Assembly: GCA_019279435.1 (NCBI GenBank)
Contig: JAAALK010000288.1
Span: 75,167,499-75,231,498 of the forward strand
From: Zizania palustris
Lineage: Eukaryota; Streptophyta; Magnoliopsida; Poales; Poaceae
Direction: 5' to 3'
Length of the DNA: 64,000 bases
Shown: in pieces, positions 32,818 to 44,496 of the stretch
Layout of the letters: each line of letters opens with the position of its first letter
How positions within the stretch are numbered: the stretch's first letter is position 1
Program-made: the position numbers and the translations under genes
The notes under the pieces: model-generated
Told to the model about the DNA's origin: nothing
Databases searched by the model: none
The model's input: only the letters and a program-made list of their open reading frames with translations

Positions 32818-33957
32818 TTTTTAGCCGGAGTATGGGGACAAAGGCATCAATCTTGCCGGACAAGTTGGATATAAAGCGACGCAAATAGTTCAACTTACCT
32901 AGCAACTTTTGCACATCTTTATTGCATGCCGGCGCTACAACGTTTCTAATATTCTCAAGTCTCTTAGGATCAATTTCTATACCTCTCTCATGAATCATGA
33001 AACCTAAGAACTTACCCGCCGACACACCAAAAGCACACTTAAGCGGGTTCATTTTCAACCCATGCTGCTGCATCCTATCGAAAGCAACTTTCAAATCGAC
33101 TAAATGGCTTCCCATAGCGTCCGATTTGACCACGACATCATCGATGTAAACTTCTAACATGACTCCTGACAAGTAATGAAAGATCAAGTTCATAGCGCGC
33201 TGATATGTGGCGCCGGCATTTTTCAAACCAAAAGTCATGACGACCCATTCAAACAAACCGAAAAAACTAGGGCATCGAAAGGCATTCTTATAGACGTCCT
33301 CTTTGGCCATAAAGATTTGATTATAACCAGCATTGCCATCAAGAAAACTTAGTACCTTATGTCCTGAGGCGTCGTTGATCAGCATGTCAGCTATTGGTAT
33401 CGGATACTCGTCCTTCGGAGTGGCTCTGTTCAGATCCCTGAAATCAATGCATACTCGTATCTTGCCGCTCCCTTTCTTTTCTACAGGTACGATGTTAGCG
33501 ACCCATTCTGTGTACCTGCATGGCCTAATAAATTCAGCCTTAAGTAGTTGTTCCACTTCTTCTTTAACTCGGTCATAGATGGCCGAATTAAAGCGACGAG
33601 GAGGCTATTTATAAGGCCTAAACCCAGACTTAATGGGCAGCCGATGCTCCACGAGCTCGCGGCTTAGCCCTGGCACTTCGCTATACTCCCATGTGAAACA
33701 ATCGACATACGACAGAAGTAACTTTATTACTTCAGCCTTTGCATCGAGCTGTAAATGTTGGTTTACAAAAGTCAGCCTTGGGATGCTACCATCGCCTATA
33801 TCAACTTCCTCCAAGGGGTCAGCCGACGCAAAACCTTGCCCTAACTTTTCTACTTCGCTAAAGTCCTCGATGGCCTCGGCAATACCGTCTTTATTAGACC
33901 GATACTGCTCCATGCGAGACTTTAGCCATTCTAGATTATTTTTGCTAGACATGACTA
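32798..33957 (-). pseudogene. Element C reverse transcriptase
   Basis: A 252-codon frame (32798-33556) covers fingers to connection: MEQLLKAEFIRPCRYTEWVA, FRDLNRATPKDEYPIPI, the SFLDGNAGYNQIFMAKEDVY block, AGATYQRAMNLIF, the YIDDVVVKSDA catalytic box, and KDVQKLLGKLNYLRRFISNL. The preceding part (33605-33952) has SSKNNLEWLKSRMEQYRSNK and YVDCFTWEYSEVPGLSRELV. A stop at 33603 (before the GLFINSP-like turn) separates the two. All expected catalytic residues are visible, so only short breaks inactivate this RT. Confidence 0.87.
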
Positions 33958-35132
33958 CTAATACAAAAATAGCCGTGCTACTCCAGCCGTCTTTATAGAC
34001 ACTGGTACAAACCGTCCTCCGGATACACTAACAAAGTCATAATACGAAAGATCTCTACCTGATAGACACTTTACTTTGTTATGGACGGCGTCAACCGACA
34101 CATCGGCCAAAGCTACTTGGGCCGAAGTATCTGCGGGGATGACCTCCACCTCATCGTCGTCCCACTATACCAAGAACTGGTGTAGGGTAGAGGGGATGCA
34201 ACAGTTCGCATGGATCCAGTCGCGTCCGAGTAACACACTATAGTTACCTTGTACGTCGACGACGAAGAACGCTGTTGGCAACGTCTTGTTGCCCACCATC
34301 AACTCCATAGAGAGAACTCCCTTGGCCTCAGAGCTCTCGCCATTGAAGCCGTTGAGCATCAAGTTAGTCTTCTTCAGGTCATCTTCATCCCTGCCAAGTT
34401 TCTTCAACAATGAATAAGGCATTAGGTTAATAGTGGCGCTGCCGTCGACGAGCATCCGGGAAATCGGCTTCCCATCGATGTGACCCCTAACATAGAGAGG
34501 CTTTAGATGGCGAGCTGAGTCCTCGGGCTTCTCGAAGACGGTGCTGTGTGGACCGAGGTTCAACTGAGCGACCTCGGTCTCGTCCCGTGGTGGTGCAAAC
34601 TCGGCGGGTAATGTGACGATGTTGATGTCCATCGCCTGAGGTGCGGGCCCCTCAGAGACTGGGCGAGTAATCATCATCAAGCATGTCGTCCTCGTCGTCG
34701 CTTGGACTGGGAGCCGTGTTGGTTATCTCAACCAGCTTCTCTCTCCATACCTGCTTTGTGGTTGGCTGAGGGTGGATCTCTTCGAAGATAGCATCACGCT
34801 CGGCTTCGGCTACCTTCTCGCGCATCTCCTGTGCCTGCAGCCTTTGTAGGCGTCTCTTCTGTGATTTGGACATGCCCGGAGGAGCCCAAGATGGCTTCGG
34901 CTTGGTGCCTGGAACTACTGTTTTTTACCCCTGTTAATTCTGGCCGAAGTGTGCCCTTCGGCCTCGGGTGCCCTGTGTTCAAAGGGGGCTTCGCTGCGAA
35001 CCCCATCGAACAGATCGGCCTCGTCTGGCCGATCAAACCAAGCTTCGGCGCGGAGCCCGGCCGAAGCATGCGGCTTACCTCCATTAGCCTTCGGTGACAA
35101 AGTCTTCGGGGTTGGGACTTCCTGAGACCCAA
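33958..35132 (-). pseudogene. Element C aspartic protease
   Basis: 34165-34680 carries RMLVDGSATINLMPYSLLKK, in which the usual DGGTT active site is DGSAT. It continues through LLGRDWIHANCCIPSTLHQF with a stop at 34165, the same position as in A (the codon after HQxLV; B has Arg there). The upstream acidic linker (SPSDDEDDMLDDDYSP) and Lys/Arg-rich SKSQKRRLQRLQAQEMREKV are at 34652-34873, in another frame. The altered active-site triplet is probably decay. Confidence 0.83.
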
Positions 35133-35750
35133 CTCTGATAGTTATGGCTTCGGACTCCCTGACTTCGGCCTCCGCGTGCTCGCACCCTTCAGGCCTCGCT
35201 CTACAGGGTCCAATTCGGAGGTACTACAGACAGTCTGTGGACGATGCCCCCCTCCGCTGCGTCTGCTTGCCCCTGCCATCCATAATACTCTGAGGGAAAA
35301 CAAGGCATAGGGTTAGTATGCAGAGGGTACCTCGACCCGGATACGTGCGGAGCCCACAAGGTTCCCGCCCTGTCATACGGTGGAGGCATCGGCGGCTCTA
35401 GTGGCCTTGGCCACTGCGAGCCGAACCCGTCGCCCGGAGGGGGGTTCGGCTAGGTCGAAGGTGTCTCCGACCACACCAGCGAAGGATCTCACCAGTCCGG
35501 AGGTATGTTCGCCCAGTGCGAGCTGAAGCCTCCCATCGGAGAAGTCCACCATGGTGCGGGGTTCGGCCATTGGTGGCCAAAGCCGTCGCATGGGGGACCC
35601 GACCACTGGGGTTCGAAGTTGTCGTGCGAGGAACCTGACCATTGGGGTTCGAAGTTGTTGCACGGGGGGTTCGGCCATTGTGGCTCAGAACCACCGTGCA
35701 GAGCACCAGGATACCTCGGCCCGAAGCCTTCGTGCGGAGGGTTCACAACC
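35133..35750 (-). pseudogene. Element C Gag-protease linker with PQW repeats
   Basis: The frame 35489-36022 encodes GFGPRYPGALHG, GSEPQWPNPPCN, NFEPQWSGSSHD, NFEPQWSGPPCD and GFGHQWPNPAPW in tandem, each 12 residues (36 bp). It then leads into Pro-rich sequence and a frame break near 35450. The repeat number and order match element A. Confidence 0.75.
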
Positions 35751-37818
35751 TTCGGTCCGAAGGCACCCTTCGAAGGTCTTGGCCCCTTCGGCTGCTTTAG
35801 CTGAGCGTGCGGGCCTACTTCCCTGGCCCTTTTCTGATGTTTGTTCAACAACATGCTATATGTTACCTTCGGCCTCTTGCGAGCCTTAGCCGAAGGGGTA
35901 TTGATGTTCTGTTTCCACACTCCTACCTCAGGGTTCTTTGGCACGAGTGTGCGAGTGCACGGTTCTCCGACAATCACATCTTTCCCTTTAGCAGACTCGG
36001 CCTGTTCTGGCCGAATCAACACCTTTTTCTCGCTGAAGGTCGACGGCGTTGACTGGAAAAGGATCTTTATCCAGCTTCATCTTTGGATCATGGTCTATTT
36101 TCAATCGTCCTTCTTCTATGGCCGATTGTATCTGCCGTCGAAAAACATTGCAATCATTAGTATTATGAGAATGTGAATCATGCCACTTACAGTATGGATG
36201 CTTCTTTAATTTGTCGGCAGGTGAGATAACTTGACCCTTAGGTAACCTGAGAAGCTGGCTCTTTAAGAGGAAATCAAATATTTTATCACATTTAGTTACA
36301 TCGAACGAGTACTTGACCTCATTAAGTCTATTCTTTGTGGGGGATGGTCGTAACTCGGAGCAGGTGATGGGTTTATTCTTAGTGTTCCAGACCCATTCGG
36401 TCGCGTACATGTCGGCCGAATCCTCCTCCTTTGACTCCTCTTCATCAGAGTGTTCCATGATGTGGATTTTCGGCCCTAGGCTTCCTAAACGTCTTAATAA
36501 ATTTCTTATCTTTGGCTCGGCCTTCTTGGACCAGAGCCTGCTGTAGGACTTGGCTAACTTCTAAAAAGTTTTGGTTGTCCAACCTTTCTTTAAGTTCGGA
36601 ACGCAACCCATTAAAAACTAATTCTGTCAAGTCCCTTTCTGAAATATTAAGACTAAAACATCGGTTTCTAGTATCCCTAAAACGCTTGATATATTCAGAG
36701 GCACTCTCACCAGATTTTTGCTTAACCGATGTCAAATGCGAAAGCCTGAGTTCTGTTCACCCGTGTAGACATAATCATGGAATTTCCGCTCTAAATCGTC
36801 CCACGTGTGAATGGAGTTTGGTGGTAGCGCCGAAAACCAAGTGAAAGCAGTGCCGGATAGCGAGAGAAAAAATAGTATAACCTTTAGGGCATCTATCCCG
36901 CTAACCTCTCCACACTGTGCCAAAAATTGACTAACGTGCTCTAGTGTTGTCTTGCTACCCTCGCCATCGAATTTAGTAAACTCGGGGATCCTATAGCCGC
37001 GGGGGTAGGGTACTATATCAAGATGATCGGGGTATGGTTTGCGATAAACCCTAACCCGTCCCTTGGGCACGAAGCCAACACACTCCCTAAACAGTGCGTG
37101 GATCCGCTCATCTAAATCATCTTGGTAGTTTGTTTGCGTGCGCCTGTCATGTGGGGGCGCGGCACGTGGTGGGATATCGGCGTGTCGGCCATGTGCTTCT
37201 TCCCTACGCGCTATTTGTATAACGTGCTCGTGTCCGGGCACCTGCGTGTGTGGTGCGGGTAGCGCGGGTATTGGCGCTGGTGTTGTGTGGTATGCAGTAT
37301 TAGTTTGACCATATGTATAATGATTGGTCTCGGCCATAAGTGACGAGGTCGGAGACATGTTTGTCGGAGGTGCACTAGCTATAGGTACTGGGGTGCGGCC
37401 TCAATGAAGCCGAACCTTCTAAGAGTCGCCTCTACTTGGGAGCTAACTGTCGAATCTAAACGGTTGGCTAGCGAAGCGCTAACGGCCTGATCTACTGATG
37501 CGGCTATTTTTTACTCAATTTCTAAAGAAGATAATCGAGGCGATACCAGTGTTACCTGGACCTGAGCGGGGTCGGGGGTGACGATGTCGCACTTGATGAA
37601 GCCTGCGCGTGTCTTGATGTAGCCTCCAAGCATCATGTCTTGGAGTGCCTTTAGCCTTGCCTCGATCTCTGCTCGGTCTTCTGTGGGGATATCTTCAAGT
37701 GTAGGTGACATTATGTTGCAGGTTGACGATATTCCGCGCCTCCTATTGTGTCCATTGGCGGTGTAGACGCAGCAGTCATAGTAGATGTACCAGCGGCCGA
37801 TGTAGACGTACTCATCAT
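35751..37818 (-). pseudogene. Element C Gag
   Basis: The start is the ATG at 37818 or 37815 (MMSTSTSAAGTSTM), just inside the primer site. The N-terminal helix (LEDIPTEDRAEIEARLKALQ) is at 37511-37730 after a one-base shift. The capsid is at 36732-37358 (RVRVYRKPYPDHLDIVPYPR, IPEFTKFDGEGSKTTLEHVS). 36445-36735 has the block SVKQKSGESASEYIKRFRDT and RAKDKKFIKTFRKPRAE. 35988-36458 has the acidic MEHSDEEESKEEDSADMY, FDVTKCDKIFDFLLKSQLLR and the knuckle YCKWHDSHSHNTNDC. It retains both segments deleted in A and B. Confidence 0.85.
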
Positions 37819-37832
37819 GTTGGCGTATCTCT

Positions 37833-37849
37833 TCCCAGCGGAGTCGCCA
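37833..37849 (-). other. Primer-binding site of element C
   Basis: The minus strand reads TGGCGACTCCGCTGGGA, 7 bp after the 5' LTR. It matches the sites in A and B but is one base shorter in the G run. It is consistent with a tRNA-Arg-type primer. Confidence 0.73.
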
Positions 37850-37856
37850 AAAAGTG

Positions 37857-39476
37857 TGTTGACACTGGAAACGTGCCACCGCACTTGGGTTAGTCCGGCG
37901 ATCCAAAAGTGCACGGATACTTAGGGACGGACCTAAGCGTGACGTAGCACTAACGTCGCGTTCCAACTACCCTTAATAATGATAAGGGGGTGGAGTCGCC
38001 AGGCAACCAGATTACAAGAAATAATCCAATTAGCCAAAAGAAATAGATTAAACGGGTTAAAATCAGCAAACCAGTCGGAGTCCTCCTGATTCGAAGTCTG
38101 ATGCGAAGGGTGCGCCGAAGGGTACCTTCGGCGTCTGGTGCGAAGTGCTCCGCCGAAGGGTGCTTCGGCGCTCGGATGCGGAGTGCTTCGCCGAAGGGTA
38201 CTTCGGCGTTCGGACTGGTCCAGTCGAAGGTAGACTCCGAACGGATCCGAGCATGGTGATCACCTCCGAACAGTGGGGCTCGGCGTGCGATCTCCGATGC
38301 AGCGAATTACAGAGTGGTGACGCGAAGGCCACGCGTGGGCGCAACTTCGTCTTGGCACGGGGTGTGGTCGTGGTGAAGCCTGTCACGACGAAGTATGCTG
38401 GCGAAGCCTTTTGTCGAAGCCTGCGATCCTGTCGAAGGGTGTCCTGGGGACCTTCGGAACTTATTTCTCAGCTCCGAACACCTCCGGCGAAGGGGCTCCG
38501 AACGTGCGAACCTGCAACAGGGATGATGCGAAGTACAAATTCGACCTTAGGACTGAATTTGTGAGGTGTTGCATGGGTGGCGAAGGTAGCAATTTATTAC
38601 GCAGATTAGCAGATACTTCACAGGCCAAGTAACAAGGCGATAGCAATCTGTTACATAGATTAACGGAGACTTCACGGGCGAAGTACCAAGGCTTACCACT
38701 GTTCCATAGCGGCGGACGGAGGGCTTCCAGGCAAACCCACGAAGAGGTACAGGAAAGTAAAGGTACGATCAAAGCATGGCTTTGGTTTGGTTTGTGTTGG
38801 GGGGTTCTCTATGCCGGCCAGGCCCCTCTATTTATAGAGGATTAACTCTAATATAATCTACTATTAATCCGGCCAGATAGAGATAAAGATTGAGCTGGAG
38901 ACGCGTCCAACTCTATCTCTGCCGAGGTGGGCCTCGGCCAGGCCCGTCGAGGCTTGCTCCTTGGGTCAAAGCTTCGGTAGCGTGGGCTTCGGCCAGGCCC
39001 ATTGAGGCTTGCTCTCGGGCCGAAGCTTCGATAGCTTGGGCTTCGGCCAGGCCCGTTGGGGTTTGCTCCTCGGGCCGAAGCTTCGATAGAGTGGGCTTCG
39101 GCCAGGCCCGTTGAGACTTGCTCCTCGGGCCGAAGCTTCGACAGCGTGGGCTTCGGCCAGGCCCGTCGAAGCTTGCTCTTGGGCCGAAGCTTCGACGGCG
39201 TGGGCTTCCAAAGCTTAGTAGTGTGGGCCTCCGAAGGTTCCCGAAGCTTCGGCAGCGTGGGCCTCCGAAGGTTCCCGAAGCTTCGGCAGCATGGGCCTCC
39301 GAAGGCTTCCTAGCCGAAGCCCATGGGCTGGCTGGAGGCTTTCGGAGCCCATAGCTCGACGGGCTTCGGCCCCGTAGGGCTTCGTACAAACCCTGGACGT
39401 GTGTATTTTTGGCCCAAATCACCAAAAATTAATATTTTGATAATCTAGCCATTAATGCCATTTTTTGCTATCAACA
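37857..39476 (-). repeat. Element C 5' LTR (1,620 bp)
   Basis: TGTTGACACTGG...TATCAACA. A minus-strand TATA box lies at 38829-38836 and a GC-rich tandem array at about 38930-39310. It carries one extra base in the first ten (GACACTGG against GACACGG) relative to its partner. Confidence 0.95.
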
Positions 39477-42400
39477 CTTATAAAATTCATATATGGCGCA
39501 TTTTAACTCCAAAAATTACCATTTCAATTCCAGAAAATTCATAATTTTATTCTCTACATGTTAATGCAATAAAATAGAAGGTTTATATTGAGCATTTTAT
39601 TTTTGTTTAATAACATATTCAAATGCACTTTAGGGTAAATTACAAATTGGCTCATTTCAATTTTAGAAAAATTATCTTTTATTATTTTCATGTTAGCATA
39701 ATAAAACCACTAGGTTTACACTGAACCCCTTATTTTAAAATAGTTAGAAAATTTAAAATAAAATTGTTTACATTCTTATTCCTTTTAGAAAGACCATTAT
39801 TTCATTTTAAAATTTATTTTAATATGTTCTTAGCATAACCTTCAGAAAGTTAATAACTTTATTTTCCTTAGTTCAAACCAATTCAAAAACCTATACGCCT
39901 ATTGTGTGGATTTTTGTATTGTTTATTGAATGTTATGTTTACTATTCATGTTAAAAGGACTACGATGCCGCCGAGGAGCCAGAATACTTTCCCGAAGTTC
40001 CTCCCTCTCCTTTCGCTGAACAAGGCAAGTCACCAAACCAATCTCTTGAGCATATTGAACCCATGTTTTATTAAACTATCGCTAAAACACATAGGATATA
40101 CATGCATTAGTCAAATGGAACCCTTACAATATATTTATTAGGATCCCCTGACCTTGATGTGCAACCCAAGCCATGCTATCTAGCCTAAACTCCTTGTCAC
40201 CATATGATTAGTACTATTATCTAGTGTCCAATGTATCGACACGATTGCTATAGGATTAAAAATAAGTCGTAGTAACTTGGTTCTACTATATGATCCCCCA
40301 TTATCCTTATCTTTGGAATTCTGTTGGTGATAAAGTTTTGGTTGTGAGTGTATGCATGGTGGGTTTCGGGTGCAAGCTAGGGCATTGGTCGGTAGCACCC
40401 GGGGCACTATAAGGACCGGTCTGAGGGATCCGTTGCAATACAATTCCGTACTAACCACAAGTCTAATGGGTAAGTCCTAACTAAGGTATGGAGTGTTCCA
40501 AACCAAGGCCACCATTTGGAGATGGGTCAAGCTGCACCTGCGGGTGGCTTGTACCGACGTGGCACAAAAGGGGTGCGACATTAGCCGGGATGCAGCCCGG
40601 CGCGCCGGCGAAACCTAGAGCGGGTGGTTATCGCTTGGAGCATTTCATGCTGAGGTTTTGGCACGAGTTCCCGTGTTAGTTTACTTATTATGAACGTGCA
40701 TGATGATTTGACATGTAAGGACTGTTGAGCGAGGGTGGGCTGACTATACCCCTCGAGTTAGAAGATGATGCAAATACATGTTTACGTTTCTATATTAATA
40801 GCTGGATCACATTAACTGCTTTACAAATATGTCTTTCCGCAAAATTAGCCATTATCCTTCCTTTGTTATTACCTTGCATTACTATTGCATTTGCGGTGTC
40901 TTGTTGATTACTTTTTGTACTCATACCCGTTGGACACACCATTCAGAGGATGCCTACTACGAGGATGGTCTGGAGTAGCGAACCAGTCAAGAAGAAGATC
41001 CTGAAGAGGGCGTTCGTCATGCTTTTATTTACTTATTTTTAATTTTACTCATTTGTAATAATGTGGTCTGCGTACCACGGATGATTACTTCTATGTACGT
41101 GTCGCATGATGAACCTCTTGTATTATTTTTTCTATGGAAATTCAATAATGTTCCGATGGGGCGTCACACCTTAGCCTTTTGGCCTCCTAGAGCCCCTTGC
41201 CTTCTTGCACTCAGAGCCTGTAATCAAGATGTCAAAGAAGTGTTCGTCGAAGAAGGCCCTCACTCTTGGCGGAGGGGCCGGCTCCGTTCAGGCCCAAGCT
41301 GCGGTGGCAGCGACGGTGGTGGTGAAGGTTTTGGTGAAGCGATTGTGGAGCGTTTGACCTTCGCCCTCCATTAGAGAAGTTCGAGTAGACTCTGGAGCTG
41401 CAGGCTACAACATCCACCTCAGAGTCTATCAACAAGGTGTGTGCTAACAAAGTTTCTAAGAAGATAAACCTTCGGGTGATGAATTTCAAGATCATTCTAG
41501 TGCCTCGGGCTGACGAGACTGTAGTCTTCGAGGCCTTCTTCGAAGCTGGGCTCGAGGTACCAGTCGAAGGTATGTTGGGTGATGTCCTGAAGATGTAGAA
41601 CTTGGATCTCCCTCATCTGTCTCCGAACATCATAGCCTGACTCGCAATCTTCGAGTGGGCTATGAGAGACAAAGGGTGCGAGGGGCATGCGGATGTCTTC
41701 GCATCTCTCTATGATGTCAGCTGCCAGTCGAAGAGGAGGATTGAGAAGGATGGAGTGGACAAGGCCTTGGCCTTCTGAAGTGTGAACTTCTAGCTTTGCA
41801 AGGAGTTCGCAGACTCCTTCTCGGCGAGGACGGTGAACTCGAAGTGTGACCAGAAGTGGTTCTACATCACTGTTGGTGTGGACTCTTCCCTTCAGAGCAC
41901 CAACGCTCTTATCTCCTACCGTCTCCAAGCTTGAGTGGCGCTGGACTCCACCACCGTAAAGTCTCGGATCTAGGTGCTACGGAGGGTGGCTCGGAAGATG
42001 AGCATGAGGGACCTCGCCGAAGAGTTTATAACCCTTCGGATTAGTCCCCTCGGGTGCATCTAGCCAAAGAACCTTTTAGTGACTCTGCCCCAGGTGATTT
42101 GAAGGATATATCTTCGAAGCTGGTTGGTAAGCCTTTGAACCATAGCTCATACACTCTTGATGCTTCATTCTTTGATCTTGACTTCTTGGGCTTCACTGCT
42201 GCTGCCACACACTAAGTGTTGACACTAGAGAAGGTCGTTGTCGTAACCGAGCGCATCGTGGGGGATCCAACGCCGAACGAGCGGAGCCGGAGGCTTCCTT
42301 TGGTGGGGACTTGGGAGCGCTACAACCGAGTATGGGCTTAGCTTAGCGCTGATGGAGTTCCTGCCCTTCTAGAGCTCTCAGACCTGGCTCCTTCAGGTGG

Positions 42401-42704
42401 GGGGTCAAAGCGTAAGAGGGCAGATGACAACGAATCCCAAGGCTCACCCTCAAGACTGCTCTAGGGGGCCTTTGGACTCTACGAAGCCCTCAAGCACTCC
42501 TTTGGTGGTTTTGGACGCTGAAGCCCTTGGTGCGAAGGCGCGACTACCTTCTAGCCCCGCACTGGGGGGAGACGGAGGTGGTGCCAGAGGCTGTGGCCAA
42601 GGTTTCAAATCCAAAGGCTTCACCAGCTCGGCCAACAAGCTGGGCGGCGCTCTTTGTGACTTCAGACTGCCCAAACCTTTCCCCAATTGTGGAGGAAGCT
42701 AAAG

Positions 42705-42772
42705 GTACCCACCATCTTGGCTTTTCTTTACGCCTTCAGTTTTTGTTGCTTGTCTTGACTTTTCTCTTTCAG
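42705..42772 (+). other. Probable intron 1 (68 bp) of the spliced gene
   Basis: AAAG|GTACCC at the donor and CTCTTTCAG|ATGCTGCC at the acceptor, with a T-rich interior. Removing it joins a Pro-rich region to an acidic segment (ARPDVVDVEGFSDSS). The length is near the lower limit for plants. Confidence 0.5.
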
Positions 42773-43161
42773 ATGCTGCCGGAGCCGAGGAAGCAAGGCC
42801 TGATGTTGTTGATGTGGAGGGATTTTCCGATAGTAGCAACAAGCAACAACGGAAGCAATGACAAAGATTCCGATGAGGACCCTTTGGGCGAAGGGGGTGA
42901 TGGAGGAACTGGCGACGAAACCCCTCTCTCAGCCCTTTGGATGATGTGATGGAGGTCACAGACTGGATCCCTACTCCGGAGGCGTCCATAAGCTAGGTGC
43001 CCCTACTGAGGCCCTTCATCTTGCCGGAGGTGCCTATCAGAGAAATAATATATCAGTACCTCTAGAGCGGTGAAGGCCTCGCAAGAAGTGACTTGGTAGT
43101 AGAGCTGGGCCGGTACTGCCATGGAGACCTCACCGCAGCGGCCAATGAGGCCCTTCTTCAG

Positions 43162-43239
43162 GTAAGCGGGATCTTGTAAATGGCTTCATTAATTCCATAA
43201 CTTTTCTTGAGTTTGATAAACTTCTTCTGCTTTTATCAG
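43162..43239 (+). other. Probable intron 2 (78 bp) of the spliced gene
   Basis: CAG|GTAAGC and CTTTTATCAG|AC match plant consensus well, and the interior is AT-rich. Splicing joins AANEALLQ to TFTLIHGAATSMD in frame, which reads as continuous protein. Confidence 0.6.
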
Positions 43240-43760
43240 ACCTTCACTCTCATTCATGGAGCTGCCACCTCCATGGACCACTAGGAAGTCTTGGCTGTGG
43301 ATACCATTGAAAACCTTCGACGCCAACCTTCGGGGGCCACTCAACGGCAACAACAAGCCAAAGCAGCTATTGAGGCATCGAAGGCCTGAAGTGGCCGAGG
43401 CACGCGAGGCCATAGCGAAGATAGCTTCAGAGGCTAATGGTCTTCAGCGAGCACTCCAACCTTCGTAGGAGGTCAACACGAGGCTTGCGATAGAGAACAC
43501 TGAGCTTCGCACCTCCAAGGAAACTTTGGAAGCCACCTCCGTTCTCACTAGAGTTTTGGGATGCCTGGGACTAGCTACCAGAATACGGACTTCGGTGCTC
43601 AAGACCCGGTCAGGGACTGTCTTGGATTTCTTCAGACGGACGCACTTATAATGAAGGATACTTTAGCTAGCTTCATGCGGACCGCTGGGTGGGTGGGTGG
43701 CCAAGGCGTGTTTAAGTTGCTTCACGAGGCGGGGTGCTAGCACATCGAGGTGTCGACCTC

Positions 43761-44433
43761 TGAGAAGCCAATTGAGGCTTGCACTATGGTTTTATCTTGA
43801 TGATGAGTGGTTGATAAGATTGTCTGGCTAATCTATCTGGTTGTGTGAGTAATGGTATGGGTTGCATGGAGATGTGTGTGTTTGCTTGTCTCATGTGTGT
43901 AGGGTTGAGATGCTTGTCAACTATCGATGGCGGGTGATGAGGGTCAGGCAGGGAGCCTGATGCCAGATGGTCGAGGATGCTGGAGGAAGTAGAAGGTGAT
44001 CTCAGGCATACACATGGAGATGAGGCAAGACATGGATGAACTGATGATCAAGACAATGTGTTGACCAATTCAGCTGAAAGGGAGGCCAATGCAAGTGACC
44101 AAGTCAGTTAATGTTTTAACGTGGGATAAACAGAAAAATTGTTAAGCCTAGTTTGTCTTTCTAAGTTCTAAACTCTGTCAGACCTTCAGATACCGACTGA
44201 AAGTAGTCGGCGTGTCAATGATTGATAGACTAGAGGCAGTCGGTGTTTCAAACATCGATTTAGACTGAGCTGTTTTGGTAAAATTGTTTCAACAAGTTGT
44301 TCAAGAATTTTTGTCATTCTAAGTGTTTTTGTTCATTGGGAGGAGCATTGGGTGTTTAGAAAAGGCCATCAATTCTTGAGAATTTGTCGAGGCGCCTATT
44401 CACCCCCTCTCTAGTCATCATTCCAATCCTAAA
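43761..44433 (+). repeat. E3 5' LTR, internally deleted (673 bp)
   Basis: It begins TGAGAAGCCAATTGAGG and aligns with the E5 LTR start (TGTGAAACCAAGTGAGG...CACTATGG), so this is the true terminus, mutated. It ends CCAATCCTAAA before the primer site, where E1 has CGATCCCACA. At 673 bp against about 2,000 bp in E5 and about 2,600 in E1, most of the R/U5 region is missing. The blocks 'catcgatggcgggtgat' and 'gcgcctattcaccccct' are kept. Confidence 0.75.
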
Positions 44434-44435
44434 AT

Positions 44436-44447
44436 TGGTATCAGAGC
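44436..44447 (+). other. Primer-binding site of E3
   Basis: TGGTATCAGAGC is a perfect match to the initiator-Met tRNA primer site, directly after the LTR. Confidence 0.88.
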
Positions 44448-44496
44448 CGGTTAAATCACCAGTTGACCTTAACTGTTTTTGTGATTCTTTGGCGAC

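Larger units (their letters stand above)
28707..39476 (-). mobile_element. Complete Ty3/gypsy Tat-lineage retrotransposon C
   Basis: It has LTRs at 28707-30239 and 37857-39476 with TGTTGA...TCAACA ends, flanked by CTTAT duplications at 28702-28706 and 39477-39481. Minus-strand order: 5' LTR, primer site 37833-37849, Gag, PQW linker, protease, RT, two RNase H domains, integrase, purine tract 30240-30256, 3' LTR. It is the same family as A and B and has no secondary insertion, which makes it the best template for comparing the others. All domains are recognisable but the frame is broken by many small indels and stops. It inserted into the Tekay-like LTR after that had entered the spliced gene. 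Confidence 0.95.
27234..41168 (+). mobile_element. Tekay/Del-like solo LTR (about 3.2 kb), split by element C
   Basis: It starts TGTAATACCCC at 27234 and ends GGGGCGTCACA at 41168, flanked by a perfect CCTTA duplication (27229-27233 and 41169-41173). Without element C and one CTTAT copy the LTR is about 3,155 bp. The first 300 bp are AT-rich, then a very GC-rich, CpG-dense stretch (27500-28650) leads to a TATA-like TATTTAAA at 27969-27976. The right part (39482-41168) is AT-rich and then mixed. No coding, primer site or purine tract is seen. The termini and GC-rich U3 resemble chromoviral Tekay/Del LTRs; that family assignment is from general knowledge and not certain. ORFs at 27566-27892, 39902-40141 and 40180-40907 are not credible genes. 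Confidence 0.85.
41229..43735 (+). pseudogene. Spliced transposon gene, 'putative gypsy-type' family, degenerate
   Basis: The ATG at 41229 gives MSKKCSSKKALTLGGGAGSV and stops after 42 codons. Other frames then show VVFEAFFEAGLEVPVEG, LDLPHLSPNII, FEWAMRDKGCEGHADVF and QKWFYITVGVD (41500-41880). I recognise this as the domain Pfam calls Transposase_28, by pattern only. A Pro/Ser-rich middle follows, then two stretches with good intron borders, and a coiled coil (EVAEAREAIAKIASEANGLQ, then NTELRTSKETLEATS) to about 43640. At least seven stops and several shifts are present. The promoter lies at 27147, on the far side of the solo LTR. The right end abuts the E3 LTR at 43761. These genes belong to retroelements of unclear autonomy. 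Confidence 0.55.

Noticed and set aside
39902..40907. Small ORFs in the right half of the solo LTR
   Set aside because: They are short, overlap in both strands, and lie within an LTR bounded by a perfect duplication.
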